Of a stretch of DNA of 22,433 bases, positions 12,971-19,777 are shown piece by piece. Under the pieces are notes generated by a model that saw nothing but the letters and a program-made list of their open reading frames with translations, searched no databases and was not told the DNA's origin. The stretch is taken from the IMG/VR virus record IMGVR_UViG_3300047557_001302, positions 1 through 22,433 of that record; one strand, 5' to 3'. The number at the start of each line of letters is the position of its first letter. The first letter of the stretch is position 1. This stretch comes from a virus. The position numbers and the translations under genes were made by a program.

Positions 12971-13972
12971 ATGGCTGACATTCTGCAATTCACGCCCGAG
13001 CAAGAAGCCCAAGTCTGGGCCGCTCGCAACAGCTTTAACGACCGCCAAACTGCCATGTCTACCAATGGCGCATTGGAGGGCAATGCCCTGTCGATCCCCA
13101 TCGACGCATGGCGACGCATTGACGGCCGTGCACAGCAACTCGCTCGATCGCGCTTGGTGGTGTTTAACGCCCTGGCCGCTGCCAGCACGCAGCCCGTTTC
13201 GATCGCTGATCTGGTGAGCTACTACCCACAGGTGAGCGACTCGGGCGAGGTGACTGTGACCATGGATGGTCGCAACCAAGCCAAGGCAGACCAAGCCGCC
13301 GTCAAGTACGTGGGTACCCCGGTCCCCGTGATGACCTCGACCGCTCGCATGGGCTGGCGTCAGATGGAAGTCATGCGCAAGGGTGGCGGAATGCTGGATG
13401 TGACGACCATCGCCAACAATCAGCGCAAAGTCGCTGAGAAGCTGGAGGACATGGTTATCAACGGCTTGTCGTCGGTGAGCGTTGGCGGTGATACCGTCTA
13501 CGGCCTGCGCAACTTCCCCCAGCGCAACGCACTGACCCATGGCCTGACGCTCTCGACCGCTACCGGCGCACAGTGGCTGACTGCCGTCAAGGCAATCATC
13601 AATTCGGCCATCGGAGATAACCAGTTCGGCCGCATCACGTTGTTTGTGAACATTGGTGATTACGTCGCAATCGACACGACCGACTATAGCGCGAGCTATA
13701 GCGGCACGATCAAAGAGCGCCTGATGACCATTGGCCAGATCGCTGACATTGTGCCATCCTCGTCGATCCCCGCGAGCGAGATCATCGGCATTGTTGATTT
13801 GGCCGCTGGTGAGTGGGGCTCGATTCTGTCGGCCATGCCTATGACCACGCGCCCGAAGACTCGCCAAGAGCCCGAGGACGATTATGTGTTCAGCGTCATC
13901 GCAGCCGCCGCGCCGCAGTTCCGCGCTGACTACAACGGCAACTCGCCGTTTGTCCATTCGACGACCGCCTGA
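12971..13972 (+). CDS. Major capsid protein (HK97/encapsulin-like fold)
   Basis: 333 aa with TAGGAGC upstream of the ATG. Residues ~50-130 (RIDGRAQQLARSRLVVFNAL, then YYPQVSDSGEVTVTMDGRNQ) and the segment MGWRQMEVMRKGGG with KVAEKLEDMVINGL match the encapsulin-related group of HK97-fold capsid proteins. The E-loop and long spine-helix order are as expected; the C-terminus is beta-rich (DDYVFSVIAAAAPQFRADY). It forms the icosahedral shell. Codon choice is strongly host-like: none of its 23 Ile codons is ATA, although the terminase genes use it often, consistent with very high expression. The length is short to normal and no N-terminal scaffold domain is fused, agreeing with the separate scaffold gene. 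Confidence 0.88.
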   Translation: MADILQFTPEQEAQVWAARNSFNDRQTAMSTNGALEGNALSIPIDAWRRIDGRAQQLARSRLVVFNALAAASTQPVSIADLVSYYPQVSDSGEVTVTMDGRNQAKADQAAVKYVGTPVPVMTSTARMGWRQMEVMRKGGGMLDVTTIANNQRKVAEKLEDMVINGLSSVSVGGDTVYGLRNFPQRNALTHGLTLSTATGAQWLTAVKAIINSAIGDNQFGRITLFVNIGDYVAIDTTDYSASYSGTIKERLMTIGQIADIVPSSSIPASEIIGIVDLAAGEWGSILSAMPMTTRPKTRQEPEDDYVFSVIAAAAPQFRADYNGNSPFVHSTTA

Positions 13973-14232
13973 TGAAGTTCATCATCACCCACATGAAAGC
14001 ACCCTGGCCCGATGGGGCTGGGGTGGGTGATGTGGTTTCGTTTGATGTGGTCCCGCCTTGGGCCTTGGGTAAGTGCAAGCCAGCCGCAGAAGATGTGGCT
14101 GTGTTTGTCACGCAGCAAGCTCAAAAAGAGCCAAGCTTGCGTGAACAGGCCGAAGCCATGGGCATCAAGGTGGATGGCCGCTGGACTGACAAGCGGATCG
14201 CAGAAGAACTCGCCAAGGCACAAGCCAAGTGA
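13972..14232 (+). CDS. Small head protein with HeH/LEM-like C-terminus
   Basis: 86 aa coupled to the capsid gene by ATGA. The N-terminal half is beta-like (KFIITHMKAPWPDGAGVGDV, then VVSFDVVPPWALGK). The C-terminal 40 residues, LREQAEAMGIKVDGRWTDKR followed by IAEELAKAQ, have the helix-extended-helix pattern common in small phage proteins encoded after the major capsid gene. The HeH fold often binds nucleic acid in other proteins, but its role here is unproven. Probably a minor head component. Confidence 0.6.
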   Translation: MKFIITHMKAPWPDGAGVGDVVSFDVVPPWALGKCKPAAEDVAVFVTQQAQKEPSLREQAEAMGIKVDGRWTDKRIAEELAKAQAK

Positions 14233-14594
14233 TTACTGTCACTCAAGCGACTCAATACATCGACATGGCGCTGGGGGTTTCGCTCCCGGCGTTTGTTGTT
14301 TCTGCGGCAGTCGAGAAGATCGAAACCGCAGAGCCCGCCATGGTTGCAGCCGGATATTCAGAGGCTGACATGGTGTTGATTCAATCGATGGCCGTGGCTG
14401 TTCTCGCGTGTGGAGGGGCACCACGGCGCATTGATAACCAGGGAGCTTCTAGCGGGGCTCGCCGCGCATTCAAATACGAGGACGGAAGCCTCTCGAAGCT
14501 CCGCCGCTCGCTCGCATCGCTGGACACTGCAGGTACGGTTGCTGATTTGATCGGTGCTGATCCGGCAATGTCCACCATGTTCATGGTCGTCTAA
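14229..14594 (+). CDS. Head-tail connector/adaptor candidate, 121 aa
   Basis: Starts at a GTG in a GTGA overlap with the previous gene. The protein is largely helical: ATQYIDMALGVSLPAFVVSA, AVEKIETAEPAMVA, DMVLIQSMAVAVLACGG, then a basic RRIDNQGASSGARRAFKYED and a final helical segment. This length and layout, placed just after the capsid genes, fits adaptor proteins that dock under the portal (gp6/gp15-type). No catalytic motif is present. The assignment is from helical profile and synteny. Confidence 0.55.
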   Translation: MITVTQATQYIDMALGVSLPAFVVSAAVEKIETAEPAMVAAGYSEADMVLIQSMAVAVLACGGAPRRIDNQGASSGARRAFKYEDGSLSKLRRSLASLDTAGTVADLIGADPAMSTMFMVV

Positions 14595-14605
14595 GGAATC
14601 GAAAA

Positions 14606-15007
14606 ATGGCAAACGCTGTATACCCGAAGTGGAAAGAAGGTCTTACTCAGGCCAGCGCAAACACGGCACTAACTGGGACCGTAAAAGCGGCCTTGGTCGA
14701 TACTGGAACCTACACCTACAGTTCCGCGCATCAGTTCTGGTCGTCGGCATCGTCTGCGGTTGTCGGAACGCCACAAACAATTGGCACAAAGACATACACC
14801 AACGGGCTGTTTGATGGCGCTGATGTGACCTACACGGCGCTCACTGGATCGACCGCAGAAGCTATCATCATCTACATCGACACTGGATCAGCCGCTACGT
14901 CGCCATTGGTCGCGTACTTTGACACTGGCGTCACCAATCTGCCGGTAACCCCTAACGGCGGTGATGTAACTATCACCTGGAATGCATCCGGTATCTTGCA
15001 GCTCTAA
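14606..15007 (+). CDS. Putative virion structural protein, 133 aa
   Basis: Begins MANAVYPKWKEGLTQASANT, with TAAGGA overlapping the previous stop as a strong ribosome binding site. This opening, then TVKAALVDTGTYTYSSAHQF and later segments such as AEAIIIYIDTGSAATSPLVA and TITWNASGILQL, matches a widespread family of small phage structural proteins encoded in the neck region. The body is beta-rich with no cysteine. It is probably a virion component; the exact place in the particle is unknown. Confidence 0.65.
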   Translation: MANAVYPKWKEGLTQASANTALTGTVKAALVDTGTYTYSSAHQFWSSASSAVVGTPQTIGTKTYTNGLFDGADVTYTALTGSTAEAIIIYIDTGSAATSPLVAYFDTGVTNLPVTPNGGDVTITWNASGILQL

Positions 15008-15032
15008 GCCACGCTACTAAGGGGAGGGCTGC

Positions 15033-16799
15033 ATGGCCCTAGTGCAGACCTCCACACTGCTCCGCACAGTCAACAGCGGGGCAACGTCAACGATCTCATA
15101 CACAAGCAACCTGACGGCTGGAAGCCTGTCGGTGCTTTGCGTTGGCAACTACCCGAGCGGAATCACATCCGTCTCGGGTAGCACGAACGGGGCATATTCC
15201 CAGGCTGTTACCTACGGGGACGGCGGGAACAACTACACCGAGATTTGGTACAAGGCCAACGTCTCGGCTGGGGCTGAAACTCTCACGATAACCCCAACGA
15301 GCGCAAGCGGGAATTACGTCACCGCAGTAGCTCAAGAGTGGTCCGGGATGGCGACTAGTTCGCCGCTCGATCAAACAGGCACATCTGGAACGCTCACGGT
15401 CAGCACGACAGGGGCGACGACGCAGGCCGATGAGGTTGTGTTTACCGTCGCGGTGGCCGACGCCGGATCGTCCAACGTCGGGTGGGGCACGCCGAGCGGC
15501 TACACGCTGATCGCCCGTGAGAACGACTCGAACACGTACACGGGCCTGCAATCTGCGTACAAGATCGTTGCAGCTACTGGCACGCAGTCAGCCACTCACA
15601 CGAACTCAAGCGTCTCTGCTGACACGATCATCGCCGCGTTCAAAGTGGCAGGCGGTGGTGGTCAGACACTATCGCCGGGTCTGCTGACAAATACCAGTAC
15701 GATCTACGTCCCGAGTTTGACGCTTGGGAGCGTTGCGCTATCTCCGGGCCTGTTGACAAACACGTCAACGCTCTACGCTCCGACTTTGAGTGCATCGCTC
15801 AATGTCTCGCCTGGGTTACTCACAAACACAAGTACGCTCTATGCGCCATCGGTGAGTGTTGGGGTGTTGACTGTATCGCCAGGGCTGCTGACCAACTCAA
15901 GCACGCTTTACGATCCGTCGATCACTCTCGGTGCTGTCTCGCTATCTCCAGTCCTGCTGACTAACACCAGCACGCTATATGCACCGGCTTTGTCGCTCGG
16001 TGGCCAGAGCCTTAGCCCTCCGCTACTGACCAACACATCGACGATCTACGCGCCAAGCATTGCACTCGGTGCAGTCAATCTCTCGCCTGGGCTACTGACA
16101 AATACGTCCACGCTGTACGCGCCAAGCGTTCTAGCTGGCCAGAACCTAGCCGCGCCTTTGCTCGATTCTGGCGGGTTTATTTACGCGCCTAGCATCTCAC
16201 TTGGCACGGTTACCCTATCACCTCCGCTGATTGGCAGCACTGGTGCGCTGTATGCGCCTTCTATCGCCACCGGGACGGTCATATCGCCGCCGCTTCTGAC
16301 CAACACAAGCACCCTTTATGGGCCGTCTTTGTCCGTTGGCTCGGTGACGTTAAGTCCAAGCCTTCTAACCAACACCAGCACGCTTTACGCCCCGACGCTC
16401 ACGCAGTTCTCACCAGGGGCGCAGACACTAAGCCCTGGGTTACTGACAAACACCAGCGCACTCTATGCGCCTAGTCTGTCTGTCGGTACTACGTACCTAA
16501 GCGCCCCGCTTTTGGTGAGCGATGGGCAAGCCTATCACCCTGCAATCTCGTCTTTGCTGTCGGTTGGCGCGCCGCTTATCACCAATACATCGAGCGTATT
16601 TGCTCCCGTTGTTACGCCGGGCGGGGTAACTCTGCAACCCGGCATTCTGGTGAATGTCTCGGCTTTGCTGCTCCCTATCATCACGGGCGGGGCATCTGCA
16701 AACCCATCTGCGAAGTGGATCTATTCGGTCGCTACGCAAGGGATGGGCTTCAACGTCTCACCCGATGGGCTTTATTACTCGGTCAAGGCAAGGTCTTAA
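15033..16799 (+). CDS. Large virion-associated protein with ~15 tandem repeats
   Basis: 588 aa with AAGGGGAGGG before the ATG. Residues 1-205 form a beta-rich jelly-roll or Ig-like domain (TISYTSNLTAGSLSVLCVGN, IWYKANVSAGAETLTITP, VVFTVAVADAGSSNVGWG, TIIAAFKV), a type seen in phage adhesion and decoration proteins. After a GGGGQ linker, residues ~211-551 hold about 15 repeats of 22-23 residues built on LSPGLLTNTSTLYAPSLS. Repeats 8, 9 and 13-15 are the most diverged. The last ~35 residues (KWIYSVATQGMGF, then SPDGLYYSVKARS) form a separate cap. The regular PGLLTNTSTLYAPS unit suggests a fibrous beta-structure. It could be a collar, head or neck fibre; exact function and oligomer are unknown. 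Confidence 0.7.
   Translation: MALVQTSTLLRTVNSGATSTISYTSNLTAGSLSVLCVGNYPSGITSVSGSTNGAYSQAVTYGDGGNNYTEIWYKANVSAGAETLTITPTSASGNYVTAVAQEWSGMATSSPLDQTGTSGTLTVSTTGATTQADEVVFTVAVADAGSSNVGWGTPSGYTLIARENDSNTYTGLQSAYKIVAATGTQSATHTNSSVSADTIIAAFKVAGGGGQTLSPGLLTNTSTIYVPSLTLGSVALSPGLLTNTSTLYAPTLSASLNVSPGLLTNTSTLYAPSVSVGVLTVSPGLLTNSSTLYDPSITLGAVSLSPVLLTNTSTLYAPALSLGGQSLSPPLLTNTSTIYAPSIALGAVNLSPGLLTNTSTLYAPSVLAGQNLAAPLLDSGGFIYAPSISLGTVTLSPPLIGSTGALYAPSIATGTVISPPLLTNTSTLYGPSLSVGSVTLSPSLLTNTSTLYAPTLTQFSPGAQTLSPGLLTNTSALYAPSLSVGTTYLSAPLLVSDGQAYHPAISSLLSVGAPLITNTSSVFAPVVTPGGVTLQPGILVNVSALLLPIITGGASANPSAKWIYSVATQGMGFNVSPDGLYYSVKARS
15663..16689 (+). repeat. Tandem coding repeats (~66-69 bp units)
   Basis: About 15 degenerate copies encode the LTNTSTLYAPS unit. 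The nucleotide copies vary much more than the protein at third codon positions, so the array is old and kept by protein selection rather than by recent duplication. Most units are 66 or 69 bp; the unit near 16380-16440 is longer, with an insertion reading TQFSPGAQT. Confidence 0.85.
16672..16681 (+). promoter_or_regulatory. Repeated motif TCCCTATCAT, copy 4 (inside repeat-protein gene)
   Basis: Lies near the 3' end of the repeat-protein gene, about 120 bases before the ATG at 16800. In frame it encodes Leu-Pro-Ile-Ile, so it could be chance on its own. Confidence 0.3.
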
Positions 16800-17012
16800 A
16801 TGCCAACTGGTCAAGGTACCGCAACGATTGATTTTGGCGCCTTCCCTGGCGGGAATGAGGCCAACGTGGCCGTCACTGGTGAGACTGCAATTTCAGCCAC
16901 CAGTAAAGCAGAAGCATTTTTCATGGGTGACGACACAAGTGGATCACACACAGCAAGCGACCACAGGTACACGGTTGGCGCAGATGACCTGTTTTTTTAC
17001 ATAGCAGATTGA
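16800..17012 (+). CDS. Small virion protein, 70 aa
   Basis: The ATG directly follows the preceding TAA; AAGG elements lie just upstream within that gene. The sequence MPTGQGTATIDFGAFPGGNE, then VAVTGETAISATSKAEAFFM and SDHRYTVGADDLFFYIAD, matches a small beta-sandwich protein found repeatedly in the neck and tail-start region of proteobacterial phages. It is probably a minor structural or fibre-associated component. The family is remembered by pattern; no function is known. Confidence 0.65.
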   Translation: MPTGQGTATIDFGAFPGGNEANVAVTGETAISATSKAEAFFMGDDTSGSHTASDHRYTVGADDLFFYIAD

Positions 17013-17022
17013 AGGATTGAGC

Positions 17023-17352
17023 ATGGCAACGACTGGAACCGCGTGGGACTTGAGCAACCCGGATAAGCCGGTGGCAAAATTCGACCCCGATGCAATCCGT
17101 GACATTCCTATGGATTGGTCGGAGTGGTTGACCGATATCGGATCGACCTACTCTAGCCATTTGGTAACAGCTCCGGCCCCGCTTGAGATGGTTTCTAGCT
17201 CTGAATCGTCTGGTGTTATCACGGCCCGAATCAAGGTTGCCACGGCTGCGACGTACACGCTCGGCACCAAATGCCCAGTTACTTACACGGTAACTGCTGC
17301 GAATGGCGAGAAGGACGAGCGCACGGTTTGGCTCAAGCTCGTGCAGCGGTGA
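17023..17352 (+). CDS. Fiber-tail-adaptor-like structural protein
   Basis: 109 aa from the ATG at 17023, with GAAGGA (17011-17016) overlapping the previous stop; the TTG at 17017 is not needed. The pattern is FDPDAIRDIPMDWSEWLTDI, a central Ser-rich strand region, then TYTVTAANGEKDERTVWLKL. This matches the phage proteins annotated as fiber-tail adaptor: an Asp/Trp-rich N-terminus on an Ig-like beta-domain ending in an R-x-V-W-L-K-L strand. It likely sits at the neck or links a fibre to the particle. It is followed by the fifth copy of the TCCCTATCAT motif. Confidence 0.68.
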   Translation: MATTGTAWDLSNPDKPVAKFDPDAIRDIPMDWSEWLTDIGSTYSSHLVTAPAPLEMVSSSESSGVITARIKVATAATYTLGTKCPVTYTVTAANGEKDERTVWLKLVQR

Positions 17353-17362
17353 TCCCTATCAT
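17353..17362 (+). promoter_or_regulatory. Repeated motif TCCCTATCAT, copy 5
   Basis: Overlaps nothing but the 16-bp gap after the previous TGA and ends six bases before the ATG at 17369. There is no Shine-Dalgarno between motif and start. Flanks are identical to copy 2 over 14 bases. Confidence 0.5.
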
Positions 17363-17368
17363 TTACGC

Positions 17369-17710
17369 ATGAGTAACGCCGCAAACTGGAGCTACACCAG
17401 CACAGCTACGCACTGGCCAAGCATGGGCCGGGACGATTGGACTGGCACGCTTCGATTTGGCGCGCCGGTTTCATTTGCGTGTGACTACTCGGCAAAAGCG
17501 GAGCGCATGACGGATCAAAAGGGCGTCGAGTTTGTTTCACGCCAGATCATCTACACCGAGCGGGCCACGATTAACCGGGGTGATTTTGTGATGATTGGCG
17601 CATCGACTGCGGCTGACCCAATCTCAGCGGGAGCGTTTGAGGTTCGATCTGTCACACGTTTTGCTGATACGTTCGACAAGATCGCTGATGACTACATGGT
17701 GGCCACATGA
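17369..17710 (+). CDS. Neck/head-completion-like protein, 113 aa
   Basis: Begins MSNAANWSYTSTATHWPSMG at an ATG following the TCCCTATCAT motif. Segments WTGTLRFGAPVSFACDYSAK, VEFVSRQIIYTERATINRGD and FEVRSVTRFADTFDKIADDY form a small beta-barrel-like protein. This protein is common in prophages in the gap between connector and tail tube genes, where stopper or head-closure proteins occur. The family function is not established. The gene is coupled by ATGA to the next. Confidence 0.6.
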   Translation: MSNAANWSYTSTATHWPSMGRDDWTGTLRFGAPVSFACDYSAKAERMTDQKGVEFVSRQIIYTERATINRGDFVMIGASTAADPISAGAFEVRSVTRFADTFDKIADDYMVAT

Positions 17711-18057
17711 GCGAGGTGCGAGTAAACAACCACATTGGCGAGTTCATCACCGATGTGCAAAAACGCGGGGCCAGGAGCATGACGCAAGTGCTAATCCTTG
17801 GATCGTCTGAGGCTTCCGTATTGACCCCGGTAGATACGTCAAACCTGCTGAACTCGCAATTCCGATCTGTTGACATCAACGCAGATAAGATCGTTGGAAC
17901 GGTTAGCTACTCGGCAAACTATGCCAGATGGGTTCACGACCCGGCTGTGAAGCAGACTTTCAGGCGTGCGACGGCAGAAAAGGAATTTCTGACAAAGGGA
18001 TTCAGCCGGGCAAAACCTAACATTGATGCTGTGATGAGTGGGACATTGAAGGTATGA
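17707..18057 (+). CDS. HK97 gp10-like neck/tail-completion protein
   Basis: 116 aa coupled by ATGA on both sides. The features of the HK97 gp10 group are present: an N-terminal helix (NHIGEFITDVQKRGARSMTQ), a central TPVDTSNLLNSQFR element, and the signature VSYSANYARWVHDP followed by a C-terminal helix. Such proteins join the head connector to the tail or complete the tail top. Its place just before the tail terminator fits this role. The call is by motif and synteny. Confidence 0.72.
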   Translation: MSEVRVNNHIGEFITDVQKRGARSMTQVLILGSSEASVLTPVDTSNLLNSQFRSVDINADKIVGTVSYSANYARWVHDPAVKQTFRRATAEKEFLTKGFSRAKPNIDAVMSGTLKV

Positions 18058-18401
18058 ATGCAGCGGACATTCTTCGAGAGTTTCTAGATCCAATCCTGCA
18101 AGGCTGGCGGATTCAATTCGGCCGGTGGATGGACGGGAACCGAGAAGATCGGTATGCGGTGATTCGACCTGTCGGTGGAATTCCCGTTTCACTTGTGCGT
18201 GAACCTCAATTCACGCTGACCCTAGTCGCGGGTACTGGTGATGATTCGTCTGTGGTTTCTCTAGCCGCTGATGCAGTCATCGAAGCAATGCGCGAAACCA
18301 GTGGAAACGCTGTTTTCTTGCAGCCGGGAGAGCCGGTGTATTTCGCCACCGAAGACGGGCGGCACATTCTTGAACTGGCCATCTCGGCTATCACTACGTA
18401 A
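18054..18401 (+). CDS. Tail terminator protein
   Basis: 115 aa, coupled to the gp10-like gene by ATGA and directly upstream of the tail tube gene. The layout, an N-terminal helix (AADILREFLDPILQGW), beta strands (YAVIRPVGGIPVSLVREPQF and TLTLVAGTGDD) and a helix VVSLAADAVIEAM, followed by a strand pair ending ELAISAITT, corresponds to the lambda gpU-like tail terminator fold. That protein forms a hexamer which caps the tube and joins it to the head. The assignment rests on profile and order. Confidence 0.65.
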   Translation: MNAADILREFLDPILQGWRIQFGRWMDGNREDRYAVIRPVGGIPVSLVREPQFTLTLVAGTGDDSSVVSLAADAVIEAMRETSGNAVFLQPGEPVYFATEDGRHILELAISAITT

Positions 18402-18413
18402 GGAGACTCTGAA

Positions 18414-18863
18414 ATGGGTACTTTTGTCGGGCGCGACGTACTTGTCGAATTCGCCATTGCAAACGAAGACGCAACCATTGGTTCGCTGACCTACAACAAG
18501 TTGGGTATGTATCGCGGCCAAGCGATCGACACGACTTGGGAAACTGTGGATTCGACCGCGTCGGATTCTGCGAACTTCACCAAGACCAGCCTTGTGACCT
18601 TCAAAAACGTCACTTTGTCTATGGATGGCGTCAGCTATGACGATGCCGTACATAACCAAGAAACGCTTGAGGCCCATGTGGTTAACCCACCTTCGACCAC
18701 GAACTATCAGCCGAAAGCTTGGTTCAAGGTCACTTACCCGAGCGGCAAGATTTACGAAGGCCCGTTCATCATCACCAAGTGGGGTAACTCAGTGCCTTAC
18801 GCTGATGTGGCGACGTGGAGCATCGAAGCCATGAGCAATGGCGCCGTGACTTGCACCCTGTAA
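18414..18863 (+). CDS. Major tail tube protein
   Basis: 149 aa with the strong ribosome binding site TAAGGAG upstream. The sequence MGTFVGRDVLVEFAIANEDA, then SLTYNKLGMYRGQAIDTTWE, LVTFKNVTLSMDGVSYDDAV and WFKVTYPSGKIYEGPFIITK, is the beta-sandwich pattern of siphovirus tail tube proteins, with a long loop near residues 70-95. Hexameric rings of it stack along the tape measure to build the tail. Position between tail terminator and tape measure region supports it, and high expression is expected from the leader. Confidence 0.8.
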   Translation: MGTFVGRDVLVEFAIANEDATIGSLTYNKLGMYRGQAIDTTWETVDSTASDSANFTKTSLVTFKNVTLSMDGVSYDDAVHNQETLEAHVVNPPSTTNYQPKAWFKVTYPSGKIYEGPFIITKWGNSVPYADVATWSIEAMSNGAVTCTL

Positions 18864-18874
18864 AAACACCTGAC

Positions 18875-18887
18875 CTAAGGAGCTTAG
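18875..18887 (+). promoter_or_regulatory. Ribosome binding site inside a small inverted repeat
   Basis: CTAAG (18875-18879) and CTTAG (18883-18887) are inverted repeats around GAG, so the TAAGGAG ribosome binding site of the next gene lies in a 5-bp hairpin with a 3-base loop. Formation in RNA is uncertain because the stem is short and weak. No comparable element precedes the tail tube gene. Confidence 0.4.
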
Positions 18888-18890
18888 AAA

Positions 18891-19235
18891 ATGGCAGCAA
18901 TTTCAAATATCGACGCGACCGTGGTGGGCCCGTTCTCGGCCCCCATTTCCACCTTGAGCGCATCGGACACGATCACGATTGACACGCGCCGCAAACAACT
19001 CGCCGTGTTCACGAACACTACGGGGGGTTCGCTTACCGTCACCATTGATGGCGCCAACGGTACTACCGTGAGCGTTAACGGCATTGGTGATGTTGATGTG
19101 TCGGCAGGCAAGGCGATTGTGGTAGGTGCAGGCCTGAGCGTGGCAGTCGTCTTGTCCACCATCAAGCACTACACTCAGGGCGTGGTGACTTTGACCGGTG
19201 CCGCTACCCTCAAACTCCAGATTTTCAATCTGTGA
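18891..19235 (+). CDS. Small beta-rich tail-associated protein, 114 aa
   Basis: Begins MAAISNIDATVVGPFSAPIS with a strong TAAGGAG leader. The protein is almost entirely Thr/Val/Gly/Ala-rich beta structure (RKQLAVFTNTTGGSLTVTID, ATLKLQIFNL), without Cys or long helices. It lies between tail tube and tail chaperone genes, where some phages encode Ig-like tube decorations or a second tube component. Such a role is inference; no family is recognised. Strong translation signals suggest many copies per particle. The stop overlaps the next start by GTGA. Confidence 0.6.
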   Translation: MAAISNIDATVVGPFSAPISTLSASDTITIDTRRKQLAVFTNTTGGSLTVTIDGANGTTVSVNGIGDVDVSAGKAIVVGAGLSVAVVLSTIKHYTQGVVTLTGAATLKLQIFNL

Positions 19236-19777
19236 TGTTGATCGAGTGCGGACATGTTCGCGCTCAAACTGTGGCCGGGGCTGAGTACTCATTCACCCCG
19301 GCCATTGGCCGTATCGCACAGCTAGGCACTCCGAGAGAGATCGTCGAGCTATACGCAGAGCTACACAGCCAAAAAGCTGAGACTGCTGCGAGGTTCATCC
19401 TTTACACCCTTTGCGACCAATCAGACCCGTCTGAGCTATTGGGGTGGGTGGATGATGTATTTCACTCGGGTGAGATGCCACCCGGTGAACAGATCATTCT
19501 TGCCCGTCACTTGATGCGTCACGGAATCATCGGTACCGCGAAGCAAGACCGCAAAGGTGACGGAAAGTTTTCGCAAGAGTTCAATGCATCGGAATATATC
19601 GGCGCTGCGATGATTCACCTTGGGATGAGCAGGCAAGAGGCCGAATGTCTATCAATGACCGAATTTCAGCAGCTTTTTGAGATCAAATTCCCAGACTCAA
19701 ACAAGCACAAAGACATTGCGACGCGTGAGGAATACATGGCCGCAATGAAGCACTTCGAGGATATGCGCCGTGGCTGA
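19232..19777 (+). CDS. Tail assembly chaperone candidate (DUF6246-like)
   Basis: 181 aa from a GTG in a GTGA overlap; the adjacent ATG at 19235 is equally good. Recognisable stretches are MLIECGHVRAQTVAGAEYSF, TPAIGRIAQLGTPREIVELY, ILARHLMRHGIIG and EYIGAAMIHLGMSRQEAECL with SMTEFQQLFEIKFPD. The N-terminus is beta-like and the rest helical. This fits a protein I remember as DUF6246, which precedes tape measure genes in many Burkholderiales phages and occupies the place of lambda gpG/gpT. The ORF continues without break to an 8-nt overlap with the tape measure gene, and no slippery heptamer with a second product was seen. Confidence 0.65.
   Translation: MMLIECGHVRAQTVAGAEYSFTPAIGRIAQLGTPREIVELYAELHSQKAETAARFILYTLCDQSDPSELLGWVDDVFHSGEMPPGEQIILARHLMRHGIIGTAKQDRKGDGKFSQEFNASEYIGAAMIHLGMSRQEAECLSMTEFQQLFEIKFPDSNKHKDIATREEYMAAMKHFEDMRRG

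Noticed and set aside
12815-13957. Long reverse-strand open frame (380 codons) opposite the capsid gene
   Set aside because: It lies wholly against the decoration and major capsid genes, has no reverse promoter or ribosome binding site, and its composition is that of a codon-bias shadow.
15663-16689. Diversity-generating target repeat
   Set aside because: No reverse transcriptase or matching template repeat is in the window, and variation among units is not limited to adenine positions.
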